From Streptomyces showdoensis (GTDB lineage: Bacteria; Actinomycetota; Actinomycetes; Streptomycetales; Streptomycetaceae), in NCBI RefSeq assembly GCF_039535475.1, contig NZ_BAAAXG010000027.1, positions 379,311 through 443,310 of the forward strand: a DNA stretch of 64,000 nt, given 5' to 3'. Below the pieces are notes generated by a model, which made no database searches, had not been told where the DNA came from, and saw only the letters and a list, made by a program, of their open reading frames with translations. This document shows positions 36,802 to 44,112 of this stretch, one piece after another (the first letter of the stretch is position 1; every line of letters starts with the position of its first letter). The position numbers and the translations under genes are program-made.

Positions 36802-38124
36802 TCAGTAGTAGAGGAGCGCCTTGCTCCAGTCCTCGTCCGGACCGAACAGGCTGCGCGGCTTCACGACGTCGTGGACGCCCGTGAGGGCCTCCAGCGGCAC
36901 CAGCGAGCCGGGCGGCACCCCGTCGATCCGCGCCGGAACGGGCCCGTACTCGGCCTCGATCGCCGCCGCCAGCGCGGCGCGGGCGGCCTCCCGGTGCTCG
37001 GGGGCCACCTCGATCTCCAGCTCCAGCAGGTCGGCGCGGGCACGGGCCCGCCAGAACATGACGCCGTGCTCGACCGGCAGCCCGAAGACCAGCTCCTCCA
37101 GGCGTGCCTGGGTGACGGTCGCGGAGCCGACCCGGTGGCCGAACGAGGAACGCCCGAGCACCCGCACGGTCGGCAGCTGCCAGCCGCACGGGCAGGGCTC
37201 GTCCGAGACCTCGACGTTGTCCTCCAGGTTGTACCGCAGCAGCGGCATCGCCTGGCGGTAGAGCGGGGTGACGACCAACTGCCCGGCTCCGGAGGCGGAC
37301 AGCGTGCCGGTCTCCGGGTCGTACACCTCGAAGACCGCCCGGTCCGCCCACAGGTGCAGATGCCCCTCCGGGCACTCGCCGGCCAGGCTGCCGGTCTCCG
37401 TGGAGCCGTACTCCTCGACCACCGGGACGCCCCAGATCTCGCTGATCCGGGCCCGCCGCGCCGGGCTGAGCGGCTCGCCGCCCACGAACACCGCGCGCAG
37501 TGCCGGGAAGTCCCGGTCCGGCACCAGACCCGCGGCCCGGGCGGCCGCCGCCCACAGCAGGATCTCCGTGGGCATCGACCAGGTCAGGCTGACCTCCAGG
37601 TCGTGCAGCACCCGCAGCACGCGCGAGTACGGCATCGCCAGCGAGCGGTTGTCGCCCGGGACCACGGTGGCGCCCTTGAGCCGCGCCGCCGCCTGGGCGA
37701 GATGACCGGTGATCATCAGCGCGTACGGGGTGCGGACCAGGAAGGTGTCCTCCGGGCCGATGCCGACCCACTTGCGGGCGTAGCGCTCGGCCAGGTCGGT
37801 CCAGTCCCGCTCCGTGTAGTACGAGGGGGTCGGGCTGCCCGCCGTGCCGCTGGACTCGTGGTAGGTGGCCAGTTCGGCCTTGGGCACGGCCAGCATCCCG
37901 AAGGGATAGGCGTCGCGCAGGTCCTGCTTGCCCGTCAGGGCCAGCCCCTCGAAGTCGGCGCGCGAGGCGGGCGCGGGCCCGCCGCCGAAACGCCGCTGGT
38001 AGAAGGGCGAGTTCCGGGCCCAGGCGAGCGTCTCGCGCAGCTGCTCGTCCTGCATCTTGCGGAGCTGCTCCTGGTCGCGCCAGTCGCCCAGCTGGGGGAG
38101 GTGCTCCGAGAACCGACGGCTCAT
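36802..38124 (-). CDS. PaaK-type aryl-acid adenylating ligase
   Basis: A 440-residue ATP-dependent ligase of the phenylacetate-CoA ligase family. The P-loop-like SSGTAGSPTPSYY (about 90), YGSTETGSLAG (about 240) and a zinc-knuckle-like EPCPCGW (about 332) fit the family, and the length is typical. It should adenylate an aminohydroxybenzoate and either load CoA or hand the acyl-adenylate to an amine or hydroxyl. Its ATG overlaps the amidohydrolase stop by 4 bp, so the two are made together, matching ligase/amidohydrolase pairs (for example BomJ with BomN in A33853) that build benzoxazoles. Confidence 0.85.
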   Translation of the reverse strand: MSRRFSEHLPQLGDWRDQEQLRKMQDEQLRETLAWARNSPFYQRRFGGGPAPASRADFEGLALTGKQDLRDAYPFGMLAVPKAELATYHESSGTAGSPTPSYYTERDWTDLAERYARKWVGIGPEDTFLVRTPYALMITGHLAQAAARLKGATVVPGDNRSLAMPYSRVLRVLHDLEVSLTWSMPTEILLWAAAARAAGLVPDRDFPALRAVFVGGEPLSPARRARISEIWGVPVVEEYGSTETGSLAGECPEGHLHLWADRAVFEVYDPETGTLSASGAGQLVVTPLYRQAMPLLRYNLEDNVEVSDEPCPCGWQLPTVRVLGRSSFGHRVGSATVTQARLEELVFGLPVEHGVMFWRARARADLLELEIEVAPEHREAARAALAAAIEAEYGPVPARIDGVPPGSLVPLEALTGVHDVVKPRSLFGPDEDWSKALLYY

Positions 38125-38882
38125 GGTGACTCCAGTCCGAGAATCCGGTGGGCGTTCCGCCACAGCACCTGCTGCAGCAGCGGTTGCGGAAGCCCGAGGG
38201 CCTGGTACTTGGCCAGCTCCACCGAGGGAGGCTGGAGCGGGTGCTCGGCGGAGAAGAGCACCCGCTCGGCCCCGAGCCGCTCGATCGCGACCCGGACGGT
38301 GAAGCCGAACGCCCCGGACGTCTCCACGACGACGTTCGGGACGGGCTCCACCAGGCCGATCCCGTAGGTGTCGATCAGCCCGATGCCGAGGTGGCCGAGG
38401 ACGAACACGGTCTCCGCGCGCTTCGCCGCCAGCGCGGCGAGATCCGACACCCGGCAGCCCTCCCGGTCGAGGCACACGACGTAGACGGGGTGCCCGAACC
38501 CCGCCGCGAGGTCGAGGAACGCGGCGGTGCGCGGATCGTCCAGGGGGACGCCGTGCACCGCCGGGGAGAGCTCCAGCGCGGCGAACCGCCCGCCGTCCGC
38601 CCGGTACCCGGCGGTCCCGCGGTGCGGGTTGCCGAACCAGAACGGCGTCAGCCGGCCGCCCGAGGCCAGCGCGGCGTCCCGTACACCGGCGTTGTCCGGG
38701 TCCGAGGTCACGTGCCCGCCCTCGATCAACTGGCGGGCCAGGACGTCCAGATCGACCACTCCGCCCGCCGCGACCCCGGCGCGCCCGATGCCGCTGCCTT
38801 CCATCACGGACAGCAGGCGGCCGAGGGCGCCGGGGCCGGCGGGCAGCCTGGCGTGGAAGTCGAATACGGGCTGCCGCTCCAT
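38121..38882 (-). CDS. Amidohydrolase-2-fold protein, candidate benzoxazole-forming cyclase
   Basis: A 253-residue TIM-barrel protein of the amidohydrolase-2 type. The N-terminal metal motif, normally HxH, reads DFHARL (residues 8-13) with only the first His. A later His is in VLGHLGIG (about 165). The usual terminal SDYP is replaced by SAEHPL (about 216). The altered ligands argue against ordinary hydrolysis. In benzoxazole pathways a member of this family catalyses condensation of the ester or amide to the heterocycle, and the coupling to the ligase gene supports the same role here. Confidence 0.75.
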   Translation of the reverse strand: MERQPVFDFHARLPAGPGALGRLLSVMEGSGIGRAGVAAGGVVDLDVLARQLIEGGHVTSDPDNAGVRDAALASGGRLTPFWFGNPHRGTAGYRADGGRFAALELSPAVHGVPLDDPRTAAFLDLAAGFGHPVYVVCLDREGCRVSDLAALAAKRAETVFVLGHLGIGLIDTYGIGLVEPVPNVVVETSGAFGFTVRVAIERLGAERVLFSAEHPLQPPSVELAKYQALGLPQPLLQQVLWRNAHRILGLESP

Positions 38883-38894
38883 CAGGACGCGTCC

Positions 38895-39998
38895 CTACTT
38901 CTCGATGCAGAACTCGTCGATCGCGTAGCCGACGTGCCGGTCGGCGGTCGGCAGGTAGCCGAGCACCTTGTCGCCCGGCTTCAGCTCGGTGCTGTTGAGC
39001 ACCGTGCCGCCGGGGCCGAGGACCCGGACGTGCCAGTCGTCCTGGAGGATCAGGTTGGCGCTCCGCCCGTCGGGCGCGACCGCGTCGATGGAGATCAGCG
39101 GGCGGGACTCGATCTTCACCCGGCCGACCGTGACCACCCGGGTCTGGCCCTTGACGTCGACCGCCAGGACCTTGCTGCCGGCCTGCAGCTCGCTCAGGTA
39201 GTTGGTGCGGTCGTTCTCGCCGGAGATCGTGTACGACATGATCGCGCCCGCGTTGACGCGGAACGGACGGGTCGGCATGTAGGGCAGCGGGTGCGTCTCG
39301 CTGACGCACAGGATCATGCCCTTGGAGTGCGAACCGACCAGGATGCCCTCGTCCTCGCGGAAGTGCGAGCAGGTGTCGACACAGGCCCGCTCGCCCATGC
39401 CGATGTGCTCGGTGCGCACCACCTCCAGCTCGGTGAGCTGCAGTTCGGCCGGCTGCGCCTCGGCGGCGGCCTTCAGCGCGGTGGCGTCGCCGACCGTCTT
39501 CGGGGCCATCATCACGCCGTCGGAGCCGTGCTCCAGGACGCCGAAGATGATGGTGGCCTCCTCCACGTCCGCGGCCACGGTGATGATGCTGCCGTCGGCC
39601 TTGGCCGCGGCGGCGAGCACGATCTCCAGCGGGATCTTGGTGGGGTCGCGGAAGAGCAGCAGCGCCCACTTCTCCTCGCGGGAGGCCACGCAGGCGTCCT
39701 CCAGCGTGTCGGCGTCGACGATCTCCACGAAGCGCCCGAACTCGACCGTCGGGTGGGCCTTGGCGAGCTCGCCCGCGTCACCCTGACGGTCGGAGAGGAT
39801 CACCACGTCGGCCGGACCGAACTCGGCCGGGAGTTCTTTCCCCTGCGGAAGGAAGACCTTCTTCACGGTCGGCGGCAGGCCCTTGAGGTCCGAAAGGCTG
39901 GAGCTGACGACACCGTCGATCCGCTGGTGCACGGCCTCTTCGATGACGGCCTTCTTGGCGCTCTTCAGGGAACGGACGTCGATCCAGGTGAGCTTCAC
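38895..39998 (-). CDS. griH: 3-amino-4-hydroxybenzoate synthase (GriH-like, 3-dehydroquinate synthase II family)
   Basis: A 367-residue member of the archaeal-type DHQ synthase II family, represented in Streptomyces by GriH (grixazone), NspH and PtmB2. It converts the C7 amino-sugar product of GriI, by cyclisation and aromatisation, into 3-amino-4-hydroxybenzoate. Family stretches include MKLTWIDVR, EEKWALLLFRDPTKIPLE (about 113-130), GSHSKGMILCVSETHPLPY (about 218-236) and the C-terminal DDWHVRVLG. The gene follows the aldolase by 63 bp and precedes the amidohydrolase by 12 bp. Confidence 0.93.
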   Translation of the reverse strand: MKLTWIDVRSLKSAKKAVIEEAVHQRIDGVVSSSLSDLKGLPPTVKKVFLPQGKELPAEFGPADVVILSDRQGDAGELAKAHPTVEFGRFVEIVDADTLEDACVASREEKWALLLFRDPTKIPLEIVLAAAAKADGSIITVAADVEEATIIFGVLEHGSDGVMMAPKTVGDATALKAAAEAQPAELQLTELEVVRTEHIGMGERACVDTCSHFREDEGILVGSHSKGMILCVSETHPLPYMPTRPFRVNAGAIMSYTISGENDRTNYLSELQAGSKVLAVDVKGQTRVVTVGRVKIESRPLISIDAVAPDGRSANLILQDDWHVRVLGPGGTVLNSTELKPGDKVLGYLPTADRHVGYAIDEFCIEK

Positions 39999-40061
39999 GG
40001 GTAAGGCTCCTTCTCTGTGGCACGTAAAAGGGTTCCGGTTGAGCGGCGGCGGGCCGGAGGG

Positions 40062-40889
40062 CTAGAGCGCGCCGGAGACGAAGGCCTCCCGGCGGGCGGA
40101 GTGCGTGCCCGGGCCCTCGCTGGTGCTGTGCACGATCTGCGAGATCTTGCGGGCCATCGCCCCGGGGTCGGGCGCCTGGAAGACGTTGCGGCCCATGGCG
40201 ACCCCGGCGGCACCGCCGCGGATCGCGTCGCCCACGAAGTCCAGCACCTGGTCCTCGGCGTCCACCCGGACGCCGCCGGCCACGATCACGGGGATGGGGC
40301 AGGCCTCGACGATGTCGGCCATCTCGTCGGAGGAGCCGGTGTAGAGGGTCTTGACGATGTCCGCGCCCAGATCGGCGGCGAGCGTCGCGGTGTGCACGAC
40401 CAGCTCGGGATCGCGCGGGTTGCTGATCTTGGGGCCGCGCGGGTACATCATCGCGAGCAGCGGCACGTTCCAGCGGTCGCACACGTCCGCCACCGCGCCG
40501 AGGTCGGCGATCTGCTGCCGCTCGTCCCGGGAGCCGAGGTTGACGTGCACGCTGACCGCGTCGGCGCCCTGCCGCAGGGCCTCCTCGACCCCGGTGACCA
40601 GGTACTTGGCGTCCGGGTCCGGCGCGTGGGCCGTGCTGGCGCTCAGATGCATGATCAGCGACATCCCGGTGAACCGGTCGGTCCGCACATGGCGCAGGCT
40701 CCCCTTGTGCAGCACCACCGCGTCCACCCCGTTGCCGACCAGCTGCCCGACCAGGGCGTCCAGGCCGCCCCGGGCGGTGAGCGGGCCGTCCGCGATCGAG
40801 TGGTCCAGCGGCACGACCATGAGTCTCTGGTCCCGGTGACGGAACAGGCGCCGCAGGCGCAGACTGCGCGCGGAATAGTTGACTGACAC
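40062..40889 (-). CDS. griI: 2-amino-4,5-dihydroxy-6-oxo-7-(phosphooxy)heptanoate synthase (GriI-like aldolase)
   Basis: A 275-residue class I aldolase of the fructose-bisphosphate aldolase / ADH synthase group. It would join aspartate semialdehyde to dihydroxyacetone phosphate, the first committed step to 3,4-AHBA. The Schiff-base lysine is in ADIVKTLYTG (about 180); VPLDHSIADGP (about 27) and GAAGVAMGRNVFQ (about 225) are family marks. The GTG start at 40889 is supported by GGAGG 6 bp upstream. It lies 23 bp after the aspartokinase that would feed it. Confidence 0.93.
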   Translation of the reverse strand: MSVNYSARSLRLRRLFRHRDQRLMVVPLDHSIADGPLTARGGLDALVGQLVGNGVDAVVLHKGSLRHVRTDRFTGMSLIMHLSASTAHAPDPDAKYLVTGVEEALRQGADAVSVHVNLGSRDERQQIADLGAVADVCDRWNVPLLAMMYPRGPKISNPRDPELVVHTATLAADLGADIVKTLYTGSSDEMADIVEACPIPVIVAGGVRVDAEDQVLDFVGDAIRGGAAGVAMGRNVFQAPDPGAMARKISQIVHSTSEGPGTHSARREAFVSGAL

Positions 40890-40912
40890 GACTGACCTCC
40901 CCAACTGGTGGC

Positions 40913-42181
40913 TCAGAGCGCCACGGTCTGCTCGGTACCGGCTCCGGACAGGTCGAACTCCTTGTGCAGCAGGCACAGCGCCTGCACGCGACGGTCCGCG
41001 GGCACGGTGACCGAGGCCCGTAACTGGGAGGAGGAGACCCAGCTGGTCGCGATGCCGGCGGCGGCGAGCGCCGCGGTCATCCGGGCCACGTACTCGGGCC
41101 GGTTGAGCAGCCCCATGCCGATCAGCGAGACCTTGGCCACGTCCGAGTCCACCCGGACCTCGCCGCCGTGCACGGCCACCGCCTTGTCCAGCGCGGGCCC
41201 GACCTCGGACACGTGGCTCCTGCGAATGGTGAACCCCATCCGGAACTCCTCCTCGTGGGGCCCGGACCGGGCCACCAGGTCCATCGGCACGGCGTGCCGG
41301 GCGAGGATCGACAGCACCTCGGCCGCCAGATCGCTGCGCCCCCGGGCGTGCACCAGGACCCTGGCCACATCGGGGTCCGACGTGACGGCGACGACCGCGC
41401 CCCCCGTTTCCAGCGAGGTCATCTCGCCCCCCTCTTCCTCTCCTTGTCCGACAACGGTTCCCTCCTGAGTTCCGAGCGAGGTACGGACGTGCAGCTCGAC
41501 CCCGTGCAGCGCGGCGAGTTCCACCGCACGCGGGTGCAGCACCTTCGCCCCCGCGAACGCCATCTCCGCCATCATCGAGGCGTGGACGAACGGCAGTTTG
41601 CGGGCGTCGGGGACATGGGTGGGGTCCGCGCTGTAGACCCCGTCGACGTCGGTGTAGATCTCGCAGCGCCGCGCCTTCAGGGCGGCCGCCACGGCGACCG
41701 CGCTGGTGTCCGAGCCGCCCCGGCCCAGCGTGACGGTGTCCCCGCGGTCGTTGCGGCCCTGGAACCCGGTGACCACGGTGACGCTGCCCTGCTCCAGGTG
41801 CCCGTTGATCCGGGTGGTGTCGATCCGGTCGACGATCCCCGAGCCCGGCTTGCCGACCACCGCGATGCCCGCCTGGGCCCCGGTCAGCGAGACCGCCGGC
41901 ACCCCCAGCCGCAGCAGGGTCAGGGCCAGCAGCGCGGCCGAGGCGCACTCCCCGGTGGCGAGGAGCTGATCGGTCTCGCGCAGGTGCTCCGTACCGAGGC
42001 CGGAGCCGCCGGCCGCGGCGGCCTGCGCGAGGAGCTCGTCGGTGGCGCCGCCCCGAGCGGACACGACGACGACGGTCGACGCTCCGCCGCGGTGCGTCTC
42101 GGCGATTCTCGCGGCCACCGCGTCGAGGCGCTCCGTGCTGGCCAAGGAGCTGCCACCGTATTTCTGAACCAGCACGCCCAT
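40913..42181 (-). CDS. Dedicated aspartokinase
   Basis: A 422-residue aspartate kinase, the first enzyme toward aspartate semialdehyde. The kinase domain has KYGGSSLAS (residues 7-15) and the TLGRGGSDTSAVA nucleotide site (about 152-164). Two C-terminal ACT domains (about 265-410) are present. Placement directly ahead of the GriI and GriH genes indicates a pathway-specific supply enzyme, perhaps released from lysine/threonine feedback inhibition. No aspartate-semialdehyde dehydrogenase is nearby, so that step must come from the host. An in-frame TTA codon at 41021-41023 makes it bldA-dependent in principle. Confidence 0.92.
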   Translation of the reverse strand: MGVLVQKYGGSSLASTERLDAVAARIAETHRGGASTVVVVSARGGATDELLAQAAAAGGSGLGTEHLRETDQLLATGECASAALLALTLLRLGVPAVSLTGAQAGIAVVGKPGSGIVDRIDTTRINGHLEQGSVTVVTGFQGRNDRGDTVTLGRGGSDTSAVAVAAALKARRCEIYTDVDGVYSADPTHVPDARKLPFVHASMMAEMAFAGAKVLHPRAVELAALHGVELHVRTSLGTQEGTVVGQGEEEGGEMTSLETGGAVVAVTSDPDVARVLVHARGRSDLAAEVLSILARHAVPMDLVARSGPHEEEFRMGFTIRRSHVSEVGPALDKAVAVHGGEVRVDSDVAKVSLIGMGLLNRPEYVARMTAALAAAGIATSWVSSSQLRASVTVPADRRVQALCLLHKEFDLSGAGTEQTVAL

Positions 42182-42420
42182 GTCAGGAGCCCCCGTCGGC
42201 TGTGTCTGTCGGCTGTCAGATGCCTCCGGGTCGCGATGACCTGAAGGCGGTCTCACCCATCTGTTCGAACGGCAGGGCCAGCCTGGTCCAGCACACGGTT
42301 TCGGTCATCGCCGTTTCACGGGATATCCGGGCGACGGCGTGACGGCGCGAGATCACCGGGATCACGCGAAGTCGTGATCCCCGGGCCCCGTACGCCCCGT
42401 GAGGATGGTGGCAACGTCGC
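42182..42420. promoter_or_regulatory. Divergent promoter region between the two arms of the cluster
   Basis: A 239-bp gap between the aspartokinase start and flavin monooxygenase 3, whose starts face away from each other. It presumably drives both the left-facing 3,4-AHBA/benzoxazole operon and the right-facing PhzE/DAHP synthase operon. It contains the most symmetric copy of the shared operator. No gene is seen in it. Confidence 0.7.
42358..42381. promoter_or_regulatory. Shared cluster operator, copy D, palindromic form
   Basis: GGGATCACG and CGTGATCCC form a perfect 9-bp inverted repeat around a 6-bp spacer. The ATCACG-N9-GATC core (42361-42379) has the same geometry as copies A, B and C. 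The symmetry suggests a homodimeric regulator. It lies 40 bp upstream of monooxygenase 3 and 177 bp upstream of the aspartokinase. Confidence 0.65.
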
Positions 42421-44112
42421 GTGTCCAAGGGGGCCGTGCAGGAGCCGAAGGAGCCGTCCGACGTGGGTGTGCAAGAGCTGCGGAGCCGCACGCGGGACGA
42501 GGCGCGCGTGCTGGTGGCCGGCGCAGGACCGGCGGGCGCGATCCTCTCGCTGGAACTGGCCCGGCACGGGATACGGAGCAGGGTGGTCGACCGGGCCGCC
42601 GCTCCGCCGCTGTTCCCCAAGATGGACTACATCAACGCCCGCAGCATGGAGCTGCTGCGCAGGCTCGGCCTCGCGGACCGGATCCGGGCGGGCGCGGTGC
42701 CCGCCGGATTCGACGCGGACTTCGTGTTCCTGACCGGCGTGGACGAGCCACCGGTCGCCGTCTGGCGCCAGCCCTCCCCGCGCGCCCAGGCCGAGCGGTA
42801 CGCCGCCGCCGCCGACGACGGTACGGGGGCGGTCGAGCCGTACCTGCGGATCACCGGCTCGCTCCTGGAGGACGTGCTCCGCCAGGCGCTGCGCGAGCAC
42901 CCGCTGGTGGACTTCGAGGAGAGCGTCGAGCTGACCGACCTGGAGCAGGACCCGGACGGGGTCACCGTCGCCCTCGCCGACCGCGCCGCCGCCCCGGCCG
43001 GCCGGGGCCGTGAGCTCCGGGTGGAGTACCTGGTCGGCTGCGACGGCGGGAACAGCGCGGTGCGCCGGGCGCTCGGAGTGGACCAGCCCGTCAGCGGCCC
43101 GTCCAGCAGCCGCTGTTCGGTCTACTTCCGCAGCTCCGACCCGCTGCTGCGGCGCCACGGGCGGGCGTTCATCACCACCAGCGCCCGGGGCATCACCCTG
43201 GTCTCCCGGGACGAGGGCGAGCTGTGGACGGCCTCGTTCCAGATACCCGACGGCACCCGCTTCGACGGCGATCCGGTCGCCGCGATGGGCGAGAAGCTCG
43301 GCGAGGCCTTCACCGTCGACGAGGTGCTGACGGTCAGCCACTGGACCGGCACCCTCGCCGTCACCGAACGCTACCGGGAGGGCCGGGTCTTCCTGGCCGG
43401 CGACGCCGCCCACCAGTTCTACCCCTTCGGCGGCCACGGGGCGAACACCGGCATCGCCGACGCCGTGGACCTCGGCTGGAAGCTCGCCGCCCGCCTCGGC
43501 GGCTGGGGCGGCGAGGACCTCCTCGCCAGCTACGAGGAGGAGCGGCGACCCGTCGCCCTGTTCAACAAGGAGATGTCCGCGAACCTGCTGGAGGTCTGGC
43601 GGCGCTTCGGGCAGCTCGCCCGCGACGGCGCCTCCCGCGAACACCTGGCCGGCTTCCTGGAGCGCGAGGCGTACCAGGTCGACAACTCCGGCATCCACTT
43701 CGGCCACCGCTACCACCGCTCCCGGGTCGTCGCGGCCGAACCGGGACCCGCACCGCGCTGGGACTGGACCGGCATCACCCCGCGGGTGTGGCCAGGCGGC
43801 CGGGTGCCCGCGGTGCGACTCGCCGACGGGACCCCGCTCTTCGACCGCCTGGGCCCCGGCCTGACCCTGGTCGACCTCTCCGGCACGGGCGCGGGCGCCC
43901 CGCTCGCCAAGCTCGCCGCCGAACAGGGCGTGCCGCTGGAACACCTGGCCCTCGAAGGCGCCGAGGGTGCGGCGGTCCGCGCGGTGTGGGGCGCCGGCCT
44001 GGTCCTCGTACGCCCCGACCAGCACGCCGCCTGGCGCGGCGACCGCCTCCCCGAGGACGCCCCGGCGCTGCTCGACCTCGTGCTGGGCCGCGCGAAGGCG
44101 GTCGGGGCATGA
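42421..44112 (+). CDS. FAD-dependent aromatic monooxygenase (PheA/TfdB type) 3
   Basis: A 563-residue class A flavin monooxygenase with a thioredoxin-like tail. Motifs: GAGPAGAILSLELARHG (about 34), YLVGCDGGNSAVRRALG (about 204) and GDAAHQFYPFGGHGANTG (about 326), ending in LVLVRPDQHAAWRGD as in monooxygenase 1. The two are clearly paralogous. The start is a GTG at 42421; a later GTG at 42463 is possible. Its stop overlaps the ATG of the PhzE-type gene by 4 bp, so it is coupled to ADIC formation and may hydroxylate the chorismate-derived ring. Confidence 0.88.
   Translation: MSKGAVQEPKEPSDVGVQELRSRTRDEARVLVAGAGPAGAILSLELARHGIRSRVVDRAAAPPLFPKMDYINARSMELLRRLGLADRIRAGAVPAGFDADFVFLTGVDEPPVAVWRQPSPRAQAERYAAAADDGTGAVEPYLRITGSLLEDVLRQALREHPLVDFEESVELTDLEQDPDGVTVALADRAAAPAGRGRELRVEYLVGCDGGNSAVRRALGVDQPVSGPSSSRCSVYFRSSDPLLRRHGRAFITTSARGITLVSRDEGELWTASFQIPDGTRFDGDPVAAMGEKLGEAFTVDEVLTVSHWTGTLAVTERYREGRVFLAGDAAHQFYPFGGHGANTGIADAVDLGWKLAARLGGWGGEDLLASYEEERRPVALFNKEMSANLLEVWRRFGQLARDGASREHLAGFLEREAYQVDNSGIHFGHRYHRSRVVAAEPGPAPRWDWTGITPRVWPGGRVPAVRLADGTPLFDRLGPGLTLVDLSGTGAGAPLAKLAAEQGVPLEHLALEGAEGAAVRAVWGAGLVLVRPDQHAAWRGDRLPEDAPALLDLVLGRAKAVGA

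Noticed and set aside
38895..40889. Phenoxazinone (grixazone-type) product from the GriH and GriI homologues
   Set aside because: No tyrosinase-like copper oxidase, copper chaperone or other phenoxazinone synthase is seen, whereas a ligase/amidohydrolase pair is.
38895..44112. Diazo product of the cremeomycin type from 3,4-AHBA
   Set aside because: No nitrous-acid-forming genes (CreD/CreE-like) are in the window.
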